From NCBI GenBank assembly GCA_963693365.1, contig CAVNZM010000010.1, positions 1,240,001 to 1,304,000 of the forward strand: 64,000 nucleotides of DNA, written 5' to 3'. The position numbers were made by a program, and so were the translations under genes. A model generated the notes under the pieces. That model was not told the DNA's origin, searched no databases, and saw only the letters and a list, made by a program, of their open reading frames with translations. Numbering within the stretch: the stretch's first letter is position 1; the number at the start of each line of letters is the position of its first letter. Origin of the DNA: Amoebidium appalachense. Lineage: Eukaryota; Ichthyosporea. Of the stretch, positions 1 through 32,082 are shown one piece after another.

Positions 1-262
1 ATTTGAGCTTTAACTTTAATTCAACACATGTTTACATTTTACATAATCATTCCACGGCTTTAGTTAGAACTTTGATTCATGCTATACCTAAGTTCATAAA
101 GTCCGTCCACTAATGCTTATAATAATATTATAATATTATAATATTATTATATTATTATATTAATATTATCTTGAACACAGTATTAGTTAACTAACTCATG
201 GTGCGCATCCCCCCCCCCCCCCCCCCCCTCACACACACATGGACGCCAAAGTCCCTCTGTAT

Positions 263-263
<1 letters not shown>

Positions 264-294
<31 letters not shown>
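264..294. repeat. Poly(C) tract
   Basis: A pure run of 31 C, followed by C-rich sequence. It lies beyond the last visible ATM1 exon, presumably in an intron. On the coding strand it reads as poly(G), the reverse of most intronic tracts in this gene. The remaining DNA at 1-263 is AT-rich with a TAATATTA-type low-complexity patch near 120-170, and I see no exon there. Confidence 0.9.
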
Positions 295-295
<1 letters not shown>

Positions 296-520
296 CCCGC
301 CCCTCCCCCTTGCCTAAGCAGGCGGCAACCCCGTAACCTTTTTTTTTTTTTTTTTTTTCTCATTCTCCCAAAAACAGGTGTGACGAGTAATCAAACCAAG
401 TAACAATAAAAACGTTTGGGTGTGTGGGCCGGCTGTGTGTGTCTGTGTGGGGGGGGGGGGGGGGGGAGGGAGAGGGGGGAGAGGGGGAGGGGGGGGGGGG
501 GGGGAGGGGGGGGCAAATAC

Positions 521-10808
<10,288 letters not shown>

Positions 10809-12048
10809 TTTGCCGACTCTGTAATGTTAACACTCTCTCTTACATGCTCATCCCTGCGTATATCTCTCGTGCATGTATATGTGCTTCAGTGAACTCTGCT
10901 ATGTTTTGCTGAGAAGGTCAAAAGGTCACGCCTATTGCAAACTTCTGACTATATAATAAGGAAGTGTCTTTTACATCCTATACATATGCCATTATCTCTC
11001 GTTATGTCGCAATATCAACCAAGAAAACACCAATCTTTGACAATCAGCCGTTTAAACTTTCTTGAAGACCTCTGTACCACTATGATGTTCCGAAGCCTTG
11101 TAATTCAACCCCTGCGCACGGGCCTTGAGTCCAGCTGAAGCCTGTGACAGAGCCCGCGCTGGCGTCAGCTGGACTCAAGGCCCGTGCGCAGGGGTTGAAT
11201 TACGACTCAAAATCGTCGTATTTACGATTAAGCCCAGGGGGTCAACACGACTAACGCTGGGAGGTGCTGCATTGGTTTATCGTAGCAGTCAAATATGCCC
11301 ATAGTGTATTTTGGTGTGCTTTCATACGAAAACTGGTGTTTTTCTAGGTACAAAGTGATCAGGTGGCTATTTTTGCACTCCAGAACGGAATATGAAGCCC
11401 TGTTTTGCCTGTCGGGGCATAAAATCGCTAACGGAGTCTAACATTGTAAGAAATTGTTCATAAAAGTCGGTAATGTAGGGGGTCTGTCCGAGCTCGTAAA
11501 TGAGATGAACCCCGCCATTACGTTTTAAAAATTCCGACAATACCATTTTGTTTTGGGTAACACGGGTAGCTCAGCCAAAGCCGCACAACCCCTGCCCGTT
11601 CGTGACCTACCAACGTTCCTATTCGCTAATACGGTACCACTCTCTCTTCCTATTGGTTGAATTTGCATCATGTCCACCGTCTGACCGGCGAAGAACGGGA
11701 AACTTCAACAGCATGCGCCGCGACGCACAGGTGCACTGTTTTGCAGGAGTTTCAAGCTTGCTTAGATGGCTTCTAATGTGCTTCACTTGGAAAAATAATG
11801 GTAAAACTTTCTAATCCTTTCTTTGGTGCTATGGTTTCCCGTGCTTCCTAATGCTGTACTGTAGTTGGCATTGATATTAGAGTACATGAGCTTGTAACTT
11901 GATCGTCTGAGCCTAGTGTCCATGGCTAACCAAACTTCAATCGGATGTGATCTATGGCCATGAATCGCTTGTTTCTATTTTTCTTTCTGGTCTCCTTGAG
12001 CTGGCGCTTTCAACTAGCGGCGTAAAGGCACGTGCTGGGAAACGACGA
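10809..12048. other. Intergenic DNA upstream of ATM1
   Basis: Lies between the ATM1 start codon and the first MITE. It is ordinary-complexity DNA, apart from the perfect hairpin listed separately. I recognise no exon, tRNA or core promoter. Since ATM1 (minus) and the first subtilase (plus) diverge, promoters for both should lie somewhere in 10809-15312. Confidence 0.6.
11100..11203. repeat. Perfect 39-bp inverted repeat with 26-nt loop
   Basis: 11100-11138 and 11165-11203 are exact reverse complements over 39 bases (outer end GTAATTCAACCCC, inner end AGTCCAGCTGA). The loop is 26 nt. Transcribed, it would form a long uninterrupted hairpin. No target duplication is evident outside the arms. 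Confidence 0.9.
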
Positions 12049-12350
12049 TTAAAGGGGGTTTCTTTTAGGCTGATTAATTGTCCCCATCCAAGCACATTCG
12101 GGTCAAGCCATTTGTTCAGCATATATATCACGATATGAACTGCAATTTTCTTCCTACCGCTTTGTTATTATTGTTCCATTCTTTATTTCTTTCTTTCTCT
12201 TTTCTTTTTCTTTTTTGTTGTTTTATGGCGCACTTGAACCTTGCTGCGGGCAAAATGATGGTGCGCAGCTGATGCGCAGTACGCCAATCATATGGCTAGA
12301 ATTCCCTCTGACCCGGCCCGGCCCGAAAACCTAAAAGAAACCCCCTTTAA
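12049..12350. mobile_element. TTAA-flanked MITE, copy 1
   Basis: A 302-bp non-coding element. The ends AGGGGGTTTCTTTTAGG (12053-12069) and CCTAAAAGAAACCCCCT (12330-12346) are exact inverted repeats, each bordered outside by TTAA. The interior carries a T/C-rich stretch and the GCGCAGCTGATGCGCAGT and GGCCCGGCCC motifs. An inverted second copy lies at 35849-36151. TTAA target use suggests a piggyBac-like source (inference). Confidence 0.88.
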
Positions 12351-15312
<2,962 letters not shown>

Positions 15313-16335
15313 ATGGTGTCCGCATATGCCACGCTCCTTCTTGGAGCTTTTGGCTTCATGCACGTTCCATGTGTAGAGGCGCAAGTAAAACACCCCAAAA
15401 TGTGGGCTCCAGGAATGCCACCAGTATCGTCGGGTTCTGGGCAACAGACGGCGGCTTCAGTAGGGTTTAAACCCGCAAACGACCTGCTCATTCAGTCTAT
15501 TCCTCAGACCTTTGTGGTTAAGCTTAACCCTTCCGCGACTGGAAGTGACCTGGCGCGGTTGAATGTCAAAATTGCCCAGCTCAGGGCGACGTACAAACTC
15601 ACCTCTGCTTCCGGAATCAAGGTTAGTAACTGTGTTGCTAGTAGTCACCGGGCTACGAATTCTTTTGAGTTTTGCTGAAATTATTACATGTATGCCTTTC
15701 ATGAAGAAGCCTTATTTTTTTCTTAAGCAGCGACAATGTGCATGTGGTGTGTGTGGATGGCGAGGGCTTGTAAGAGCTTTTAGGTATTATGCAAAGGTGC
15801 TACCGTTAACCCATCCCGCGTGGCTGACACTGACTGACATTTCAACAATTCGCTGTGCAGAAATCCTTCCCGCGTTTGGGTTTTCTGAAGCTGCAGATGA
15901 GCAGTGATGTGGCAGTGGCAAAGCTTCTTGATGACCCTGCAATTAAAATGGCTGCCATGGACTATAAGGTGAGTTTTTATTTTGAATTGTAAAAGGCATA
16001 TTTCTTCCTTCAAATGATGTTTTTTCGCGAAAGTTAGATTAGAAGGAAAACCGTTAACGATAAAGGAAAGAAAGAAAAGGGGCAGGAAAGAAACGTTATA
16101 CTGACGAGGATACGAGTTTCTTTGTGGTTTTTAATTTAAATGAGATGAGAATCTTACTAACACAACACGATCTTATGTATGCAGGTAAAAGCCAGCCAAC
16201 TCAGTTGGTCTAATAAGTGGGGTCTGGTTCGGATCACAAACCGCGCTTACCAGAACGCAACAAAAGTCAACTTCCCCAACACGGCACGTGGAAACGGCGT
16301 CGATGTGTAAGTAGCCAATCAATTCTCTCCCTCAC

Positions 16336-16375
<40 letters not shown>

Positions 16376-16692
16376 GCACTGTGAATTAAGATCACGCCTG
16401 GCATGTCTCTGGCAGCTTTTCTCTGACCTGTGACTACAGCGTGAATACAGAGATAGGCCACCTATAGACATCTAAGTTAAGTATGATCTAACAATATTCG
16501 AGTGGATATGTTGCATATCTAACAATTTATTTTCTCATTTACAGGTATGTTGTGGACACTGGTGTGGATAAGTCGCATCCGGATATTGCCAGCCGTCTTG
16601 TAGATGGGTTCTATTCGAGTGATTCTGTGGTCGGTGAGCCAACACCTTCATGGAACGATGGCAATGGGCACGGCACACACGTTGCTGGTAAA

Positions 16693-16737
<45 letters not shown>

Positions 16738-17668
16738 AAAAAAAAAAAAAAAGAAAAGAAAAAAAAAAGAGAGAAGAAGAAGAAGAAGAAAGAAAAAGGA
16801 AAAAGGAAAAAGAAAAGAAAAAAGGGAGGGGGGGGGGGGGGGGGGGGATAAGATAGCAACAGAGATAACAAGGATCATAAGTATATCAAAATGTTAAGGC
16901 TGTCGAGGATGATATTTGGCACAGACAACAGGGTAACGTTAGTAGACACAAACAACCAAACCTCCCCCCCCCCCCCCCCCCCCTTTTTTTTTTTACGATC
17001 GTTGCCTCTGGATATATTACTGTACCTGGTATCCGCCTTCTCCTTTCCGATTCCCCCCCTCCAAACCCGTTAACCCATTAACCCATAACAGGAACAATCG
17101 GCTCCTCGACCCGCGGTGTCGCCGACTCCGCCCGCATCGTTCCCGTTCGCGTTTTGGCCGCCGACGGCAGTGGCTCCTACTCTGGCGTTCTCGAAGGCCT
17201 CGAATACGTTCGCACCCGCTCCGCAAATCTCCAATCAACCAATCCGACACGTCGGTTCATCGTAAATATGTCATTGGGAGGTCCCCGCTACACCCCATTG
17301 GATGACGCGGTTAAGCAATTGACCGACGCGGGAATTGCCGTCGTTGTAGCTGCCGGAAATGAGTTAGATGACGCGTGTGCGTATTCTCCCTCCGGTGCGA
17401 CGACCGCTATTGCTGTCGGCGCGGTGGATATGAAGGATCAGTGGGGTGCTGTGGATCTGCCTTTCAGCAATTATGGGTCGTGTGTGGATATTCTTGCCCC
17501 TGGTACGGAACACTCCTCCTTGCCCCCCTCCCCCCCCTCCCCGTATTCATCCTTCCCTCCCCCCTCCTCCCCCCCCCCTCCTCCCCCCCCCTCCCTACCA
17601 CCATTATCACCTTTCACACCCCTGTACATACCCTCTGTATTTCAGTAAAGCATTTGTGCAAAAGCAAG

Positions 17669-17728
<60 letters not shown>

Positions 17729-18500
17729 TGGGCCTAGTCGAGATCTTCAATGATTCTTCATTCCCACCGTAACCAAAGAAAAAACTAACCCTCTTTCTTT
17801 TCTTTTTCCAAAACAGGGGTCAACATCGAGTCACTCAAGATGGGTGGGGGCTATGTGAGTGAGTCAGGCACGAGCATGGCCAGTCCCCATGTGGCCGGTG
17901 CCCTTGCTGTTTTCTGGTCCCTTAACCTGTCAAAGTCCAGGGCCGAGGTAAGATTTAACCCCAGCCCCCCTCCCCCCCCCCCCCCCCCCCCCCCCCCCAA
18001 AGATAAATAGCTTAAATTTAAGAAATAATAAAAAATAATCACACCACACATGGCGCCCTGTAGAACTTTAGAATTGGAGCTAGAGCATAGGCCGACCATA
18101 TTGAGTTTACTTTCCAACATTTATATTTATTTTTATTCATAAAACGATCTCATAATTTCGACGCCAATCTAACCGTGTTTTTCCTACCACAGGTCGAGGC
18201 ACTCATGCTCAGCTACGCCACCCGCGCTACCATCACCTCTTTCCCGACAGGGGTTAATTTCGATACCACCACACGTCTTCTTCTCTATGTGGGTGCCGAC
18301 ATTGCAAATTCCATCAGCCCATGCAACTCTTCTCCCTGTCAAAACGGGGGAACTTGCAGCAATACGCAAACCGGGGGGTTCCAATGCACATGCACGGGGG
18401 GTTTTACAGGCACCATGTGCGAAGTTGCACCCAATGCGTGTGGTTCAAGCCCGTGCCAGAATGGAGGCCAGTGTACTCCTTCTCAGGTAAATACCCCCCC

Positions 18501-18531
<31 letters not shown>

Positions 18532-20031
18532 AAAAAAAAAAAAAGAAAAGAAAAAGAAAGAAGAAAAGAGAAGAAAAAGGAAAAGTGAAAGAAGAGAGGA
18601 AAAGTGAAAGAAGAGAGGAAAAGGAAAGTGAAAGAAGAGAGGAAAAAGGAAAGGGGAAAAAGGAAGAAAGAAAAAATATACAAAGCAAAACCTTCCTCGG
18701 TCAGATTCGGGCATGATAGACCTTTGCCCGTCAGTTTTTTTTTTTCTTTTTTTTTTCGATTTATTGTTTTATGCGGCCAAGTCATTAATTTTCTGACATA
18801 TCTCAGGACGGCACCACCTTCACCTGCAACTGTGTCAACGGCTACACCGGAGACACCTGCCAGACCCTCCCCCCAAACCCCTGCAACAACAACCCGTGCC
18901 AGAACAATGGACAATGCTTCGTCAACCCCACCGACACCACGAAATTCACTTGCGTGTGCTCGGGTGGATATTCGGGAGATAGATGCGAAACTTCGCCCGA
19001 TCCGTGCCTCAGCTCCCCGTGCCAGAACGGTGGAATTTGCGTCAGTCAGGCGAGCCCTGCCAACATTAAGCGGATAATTACCGGAGTGGGGCTTCAAAAG
19101 TTATCCTCAAAATCCGTTTCTTTTGTCTGCGAGTGCCGAAATGGATATACCGGAAATTTGTGCGAAACCGCCCCCGACCCGTGCGTCTACCCCGCAAATC
19201 CGTGCATGAACGACGGTGTGTGTTTCAATTTCGGGGGCTCTTTCAAGTGCCAGTGCAAGCCCGGGTTTACGGGGAACAACTGTCAAAACGTCCCGGACCC
19301 ATGCACTTACCCCTCAAACCCTTGCAAGAATGGGGGGATGTGTTCGCGCACCGGAGACACCACCTATACTTGCGACTGTAAGAATGGATATACCGGCACA
19401 ATTTGCGAGACCCCCCCAGACAGATGCGACCCCAACCCATGCCAAAACGGAGGGAACTGCACCACGAATATGCGCGGAAACCCCATCTGTATCTGCCCGC
19501 CGTTTTTCCGTGGAAATCGGTGTCAGACCCCCCCTCCCGACCCATGCGCAAAGGCGCCGTGCAGAAACGGGGGCACGTGCATGCCCACCGCGGATTATTC
19601 CGGATTTTTCTGCCAATGTCCGGGGGGGGTTTACCGGTCCGACGTGTGACGATGAGGAAGGGATCGACTGGCAGCCGCCCACCTGCACCGGAAATTGCGA
19701 AAAGTACAACGGGACTTTCAATTCCCGGAAAAATCTCATACAAGTTGGGGATACTTTTAACGTTGCTTCGACGTCTATGTTGCAAGTTTGGTGGACGGGG
19801 CCCACCAACGCGAAATTGGCGGTTGTGGGTCCTTTGAGGTGGAATGGGGCCGGACAGGCTCTCAGAACTTCTACTATATCTAGCACTTATTTCTCAATCC
19901 AAGAACTTTCGGTGTGTCTATCTCCTGGGGTTTATAAATTGCAGATGTCTTATGAGGCAAAGTTTGCCGGACAGGGTTACCGCGTGTATATGATACCGAG
20001 CGAAAGCATGCCGCCTTGTGGTAGGAAGTAA
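15313..20031 (+). CDS. Secreted proteinase-K-like subtilase with eight EGF repeats
   Basis: Exons: 15313-15621, 15861-15968, 16185-16306, 16545-16687, 17092-17502, 17817-17947, 18193-18486, 18807-20031 (about 913 residues). The start at 15313 puts a hydrophobic signal peptide (VSAYATLLLGAFGF...VEA) at the N-terminus; an in-frame ATG at 15262 would add 17 polar residues. Order: signal peptide, I9-type propeptide, S8 domain with Asp in YVVDTGVD, His in GHGTHVAG, oxyanion Asn in VVAAGNE and Ser in SGTSMASPHVAG. Eight EGF modules (CxNGGxC ... CxCxxGYTGxxCE) follow, then about 120 residues of unrecognised, probably beta-rich C-terminus. Likely an active secreted or surface endopeptidase with adhesive EGF modules. 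One extra G in G8 (19622-19629) breaks the last EGF; without it the frame runs to TAA at 20029. An error or a real lesion is possible. Confidence 0.93.
16693..16845. repeat. Poly(C)-poly(A)-purine tract after a splice donor
   Basis: About 34 C, then about 24 A, then a GAA-rich purine tract and a final G tract. It begins eight bases into subtilase intron 4, and intron 7 starts almost identically. Confidence 0.9.
17671..17727. repeat. (CA)n microsatellite
   Basis: About 28 CA units in intron 5 of the EGF subtilase. Confidence 0.95.
18494..18690. repeat. Poly(C)-poly(A)-purine tract after a splice donor
   Basis: C then A homopolymers followed by GAAAAGGAAAGTGAAAGAAGAG-type repeats (period about 18). 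Located at the very start of subtilase intron 7. Confidence 0.9.
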
Positions 20032-20630
20032 GGTATATTTAATGGCTATCTCATTTTTTCAGTTCATTATAACATTGTAGATGGTTTTTTTAGTACCGTT
20101 GTAAACGAGATAGTGTGTATTTGTGTTTTTGTGTAATTTCGTTTTTCATGGCCGAGATAATGTTCGTTACTAGTAGTAAAATTACACAATGTATTAGCCG
20201 CAGTGGCTCGAGATTGCGGGATTACTTACATAGGTATACTGCGATTGTAAAACTCATGAGGTAACATGTAATATCCATTAGATATACTGTAAATAGTGGA
20301 TATACACAGGCCAGCAGGAACTGGTTGTAATATAACCAAAGATCAGCCAAGTCATACTATAGTGCTTGCATCGTCTTTCTGCACCAACCGGCGTAAGGCA
20401 GGTCTTTGGGATGCGATTGGTTGGCGGTTTGAATCTAACAGTCAATCTTTGAGCTCACGGTCTTCTGAATGCACGATTTGTTGCAATATTTTTCTGTTCT
20501 TCTCTCTCTCTCTCTTCCTCTCTTCCTCTTTCTCTCTCTCTTTATGTGTGTGTTTGCATGTGTGTTTGGGTTTGGGGGGGGGGGGGGGGGGGGGGGGGGG
20601 AAGGGAAGATGTTGTGTACATTTGTTTTCG

Positions 20631-20665
<35 letters not shown>

Positions 20666-21318
20666 GTGTTATGCTTTTTTTCTGTATATCGGCGATTTAT
20701 TTATGCCATTTGCGAGTTTTTTTCCCGTTTTTTGCTTGTTTGTCTTGATCACAAGGAGTTCGAACCAACCCACCCAGCCATTTTATTGGCAGTACTTAGT
20801 CAATTTGAGTGACTGTCTCCCTGGGGCCCGGCTCAACATACCTTGTATGTTGCCGCAGGCGACAGTCACTAGACAAAGGTTCTGATTGCGCAAACAAATT
20901 TAAATCTACAGCATATGATTGGTTCAAAGTCGCATTAATAATTTAACAGAAATTAAGGAAGCGTTCCTAATGCCCAACAACAAATTTACGGAAGCCTTCC
21001 TATTGCCCAACAGAAAATACAGCATTCCTATTGAACCTACAAGATAACCAACTTGCAGCTTTCCGATTGCCCAACAGGAATTCATAGACCCAACCGGAGA
21101 CGTCCCGCGCCGTAGTAGTGCCCGGCCACTTACGTAAGCCTTACGTAAGCCTTGCGTAAGTACATAGCCTGGGAGACTAGGTAGTACTCCCACCGAGGCC
21201 AATAATCACAGAGAGTGAACTGTACGGTATAAAAACTTTTTTTTTTTTTTGAGCAGTGGGCTTGGGGTCCTCCCCCCCCCCCCCCCCCCCCCCCCCACCA
21301 CCACCACCACCACCACCA

Positions 21319-21362
<44 letters not shown>

Positions 21363-22311
21363 CCCAAAAAAAAAAAATATTAACAAAAAAAAAAAAAAAA
21401 AAATAAATAAATAAGAAGAAAGTGAAAAAAAGTGTTACGTTATTTTCAAAAGTATGTTGTTGAACTTTGTTGTTTTGTGGTTGTTGTTGTAAAGGGGGAG
21501 AGAGATCTCTAGAGGACATACGCCATAAGTGTCATGTGCAGTGTGCATAATCGGCCAGCAGGTGAAGTTGCACTCAAGTAAGTTATGCCGCATAAGGGTG
21601 TTTGTGGATGAATATTTGGTGGTGGCGGTGGTGGTGGTTGTGGTGAGGGGGGGGGGGGGGGGGGGGGGGGGGTCGTCCTCACTGAACCTCTTAGGCTAGA
21701 CAATTTCTTATTCAGCAACCCACAGAGCTGCAGTATATTTCAGTCTCAAGAATTCCCTGCTCACACAAGAGCTTGTCTGGGAGCATGTCTCTCGCCTTGC
21801 TGTACTAAAGAAGTTTTAACTTTTGTCTATCAGCCAACCAAATCCAGACTTTAAATCTACACATAAAAGTGGTCTCGCCCTCTCTAAGCCTGGGCCACCC
21901 ATTATAAAAATAGTTATCTGTCACACCTCGAGCACTAGTGTGGTTTTAAATCTATAAAATATAACTAAATTTAGAGTGACACCAACTCAGGCCTTAATAA
22001 CCTTAGCCATAGCACACTACCCAACATAGTCACCCTTTAAGGTGTATAGACGTCAAACCGGTTAATGATGTTGCCGAAAACAATCAAAGTAACACATATT
22101 CTTCCCTTAAACCGACTAGCACACACAACTCAGTGGCAACTCCCCCCTCCCCCCCCCTCCCCCCCCCTCCCCCCCTCCCCTCCCCCCCCCCCCCCTCCCC
22201 CCCGTTCCCCGACTCCTCCACCCTTCTCTCTCTCTTTCTCCTTCCCCCCTTCCTCTCTCTTCCCCCCTCCCTCCCTCCCTCCCTCCCCCATCCCCCCCCC
22301 CATCCCCCCCC

Positions 22312-22356
<45 letters not shown>

Positions 22357-22386
22357 ACACACAACACACACTTGTTCAACCTCCCC
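20032..22386. other. Convergent intergenic region
   Basis: Lies between two gene 3' ends. It holds poly(G)/poly(T) (20575-20665), a nested hairpin (20808-20870), short degenerate repeats of TTCCTATTGCCCAACAG near 20955-21075, a CTTACGTAAGC repeat near 21130-21160, a long C/A homopolymer block (21272-21405) and a pyrimidine-rich block with CA repeats (22141-22370). No exon is recognised and no clear polyadenylation signal is seen. Confidence 0.55.
20808..20870. repeat. Nested hairpin
   Basis: The outer 10-bp arms AGTGACTGTC and GACAGTCACT are perfect. An inner stem CAACATA/TATGTTG with a CCTTG loop, extended by CGG/CCG, lies inside them. Total length is 63 nt. It could be a structured RNA or a chance palindrome. 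Confidence 0.6.
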
Positions 22387-29587
<7,201 letters not shown>

Positions 29588-30603
29588 TTTTCCAGCAGTC
29601 AGAAATAACCCTGGTCGACTCTTGAGGGTCTCAAGGAGTGAACTGAGAGCGGAGTTTTCCGAACTGTCAGGTTATCACCAGGTGTGTGTATGTATGTATG
29701 CTTAGGTGATTTCAAGTGCTCTCACCCTACCCTAAATGTGAGCTCCCGAAGGAATGCACGCAGCACTGCTGCCATTTGTTGGGATCTAGATTCTAGATCC
29801 ACAACTGACCAACCATCTGCCGGTTGAATGATGCTTTTTTTCTCTTGAGCCGTGAGGAGTTTATTTTTAGTTGTCAGTGCTTTGGCAGATCTAGATCTAG
29901 ATCGAGAGTTCGAGCTCGCGAGGGTTAACGTTCAAACAAAAACCACCTGTAGACGATGTAGGCAGCTGCGGCAGCAAAAGAAAATGTGACACAAATGCAC
30001 TTATGTGTCTAATATAAAACACACCAACATGCATACAAATACGTGCGAATACACACCAGTACATGTATGATCGTGAATACCGTCAAAATACAGCACAACC
30101 TCACACCTACGAATACGTGCAAATATACACCAGCATGTGTACAAATACACAAATAGGGCGCGCACATTCCCACATTCATGAACTGACATACGTTCTATTC
30201 AATAGATGCGTCAAATTTTGAAGGAAGATTTCGTGATTCCTGCCCTCCCCTCCCTCCCCCAACCCTCCCCCTACCCTCCCTCTCCCCCCTTCCCCTGCCT
30301 CACTCTCTTTCCCCAGCCTCTTTCCTTCTTCCCCCTCCCCCCCCCCCCCCCCCCCCCCAGTACCCACTCACTCTCCCCCCTCCCCCCCCCCCCCCCCCCC
30401 CCGGCTCCACCCTCCTCCCCCGGCCTCTTCCCTATATCCCCCCCCACCCCTCCCCCTCCCCCCCTCTCACCCTCCCACTCCACCGCCCTCTGATTGCCCC
30501 CTCCGCCCCCTCTCTTGACACCGTGCACACACACACACACGCACACACACACACACACACACACACGTGCATGCCTGAGATATTAACCCCACCAACAACA
30601 CAG
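29588..30603. other. Region between divergent subtilase genes 2 and 3
   Basis: Contains the upstream region of subtilase 2. It also holds AGATCTAGATCTAGATC-type repeats near 29785-29905, a diverged repeat of CACCAGTA(C/G)ATG and AATACGTGCAAATA near 30040-30150, and C-rich/CA repeats at 30240-30566. I searched for the missing 5' exons of subtilase 3 (signal peptide, Asp, His, Asn motifs) and saw none. Confidence 0.55.
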
Positions 30604-30745
30604 AGATGACAAAATTGCCACCTTCAGCAACTGGGGCACGTGTGTGGACATCTTTGCTCCGGGTGTGAGCATTTTCAGGTACCCCCCCCCCCCCCCCCAT
30701 CCCCCGGGGCGGGTATCGTCCACCCCCCTCTACCCCCATCATCCC

Positions 30746-30783
<38 letters not shown>

Positions 30784-31161
30784 GCCCCTCCCCTCACAGC
30801 ATGGGGCCTCCGCTGAGGATGTTTTCTGGCTAAGTTGCATACCGCGTGTTGCTAGTCTAGAGTACTTACATGAAGGATTTATGCATGTGGCCTGCACCGT
30901 ATTTCTCACCGTGTAGTAATATACTCAGTACCGTGTTCCGAATCCCCCCCCCCTCCCCTCCCCCCACCCACCCACCCAGCCCCCCCCCCCCCCTTTCCCG
31001 CTACTCTACCCCACCCCCCCACCCCCTGTTCTCCGATCCCCCCCCCCCCCCCCCTCCCGGCCCCCCTCCCCCCCCCTCTCCCCCCTCCCCTCCGGCCCCT
31101 CCTCCGTGCCACCAGTACGCTACTACCAACACTACCGCCGCCACCAAACACACATACACAC

Positions 31162-31248
<87 letters not shown>

Positions 31249-31307
31249 TACATACACATACACATACATACATACACATACACATACATATACATATACA
31301 CATACAA

Positions 31308-31340
<33 letters not shown>

Positions 31341-31375
31341 TACATACACATACACATACATACATACACAATGTC

Positions 31376-31414
<39 letters not shown>

Positions 31415-31822
31415 TACACACACATACACATACACATGCGCACAACCTGATAGACAAATACACACACATACACACTTCACCCCCCCCCCCCCCCCCCCTT
31501 CCCCCCTCCCCCTCTCCCTCCCCCTCCCCCCCGCTCCCGGTTATGCCTCGGGGCTCGAAGAAGAAAATAAAGAGAAATCGAATCACACTGAGGGGCCACG
31601 AAACATGATCTACAAAATAACTCTATAGCTAAGCAAAAACAAACCTTGGTTTATATGTAGCACCTAATAGTGTGAAATCATTGCTAAATTACTGCCCTAA
31701 TAACCCCAGCTCAATCATGGATTTGACAAACCCAGCCAACCCGACCATTGTCAACAACACCGGCATCATGAGTGGGACATCCATGTAACCCCCCCCCCCC
31801 CCCCCCCCCCCCCCTTTCTCTC

Positions 31823-31857
<35 letters not shown>

Positions 31858-32050
31858 CGCAGCAAGATAGCTCCTTCCCCTCCCCGCTCCTCCTGTCCCC
31901 CCATTCCCGTCCCCCTCCGCTTTACCCCATTTCTTTTCCTTTGCCTCCTCCTCCCCCCTCCCCCCCCCCCGCACCCCCTTTGCCTCCCCTTCCCCCTCTG
32001 CCCCTCCCCCTCCCCTTCCCCCCCTTTGCCCCCCCTTCCCCCCCAGTCCA

Positions 32051-32082
<32 letters not shown>

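Noticed and set aside
30604-30678. Joining this exon to the signal-peptide exon of subtilase 2
   Set aside because: That exon is on the opposite strand and is already used in phase by subtilase 2.
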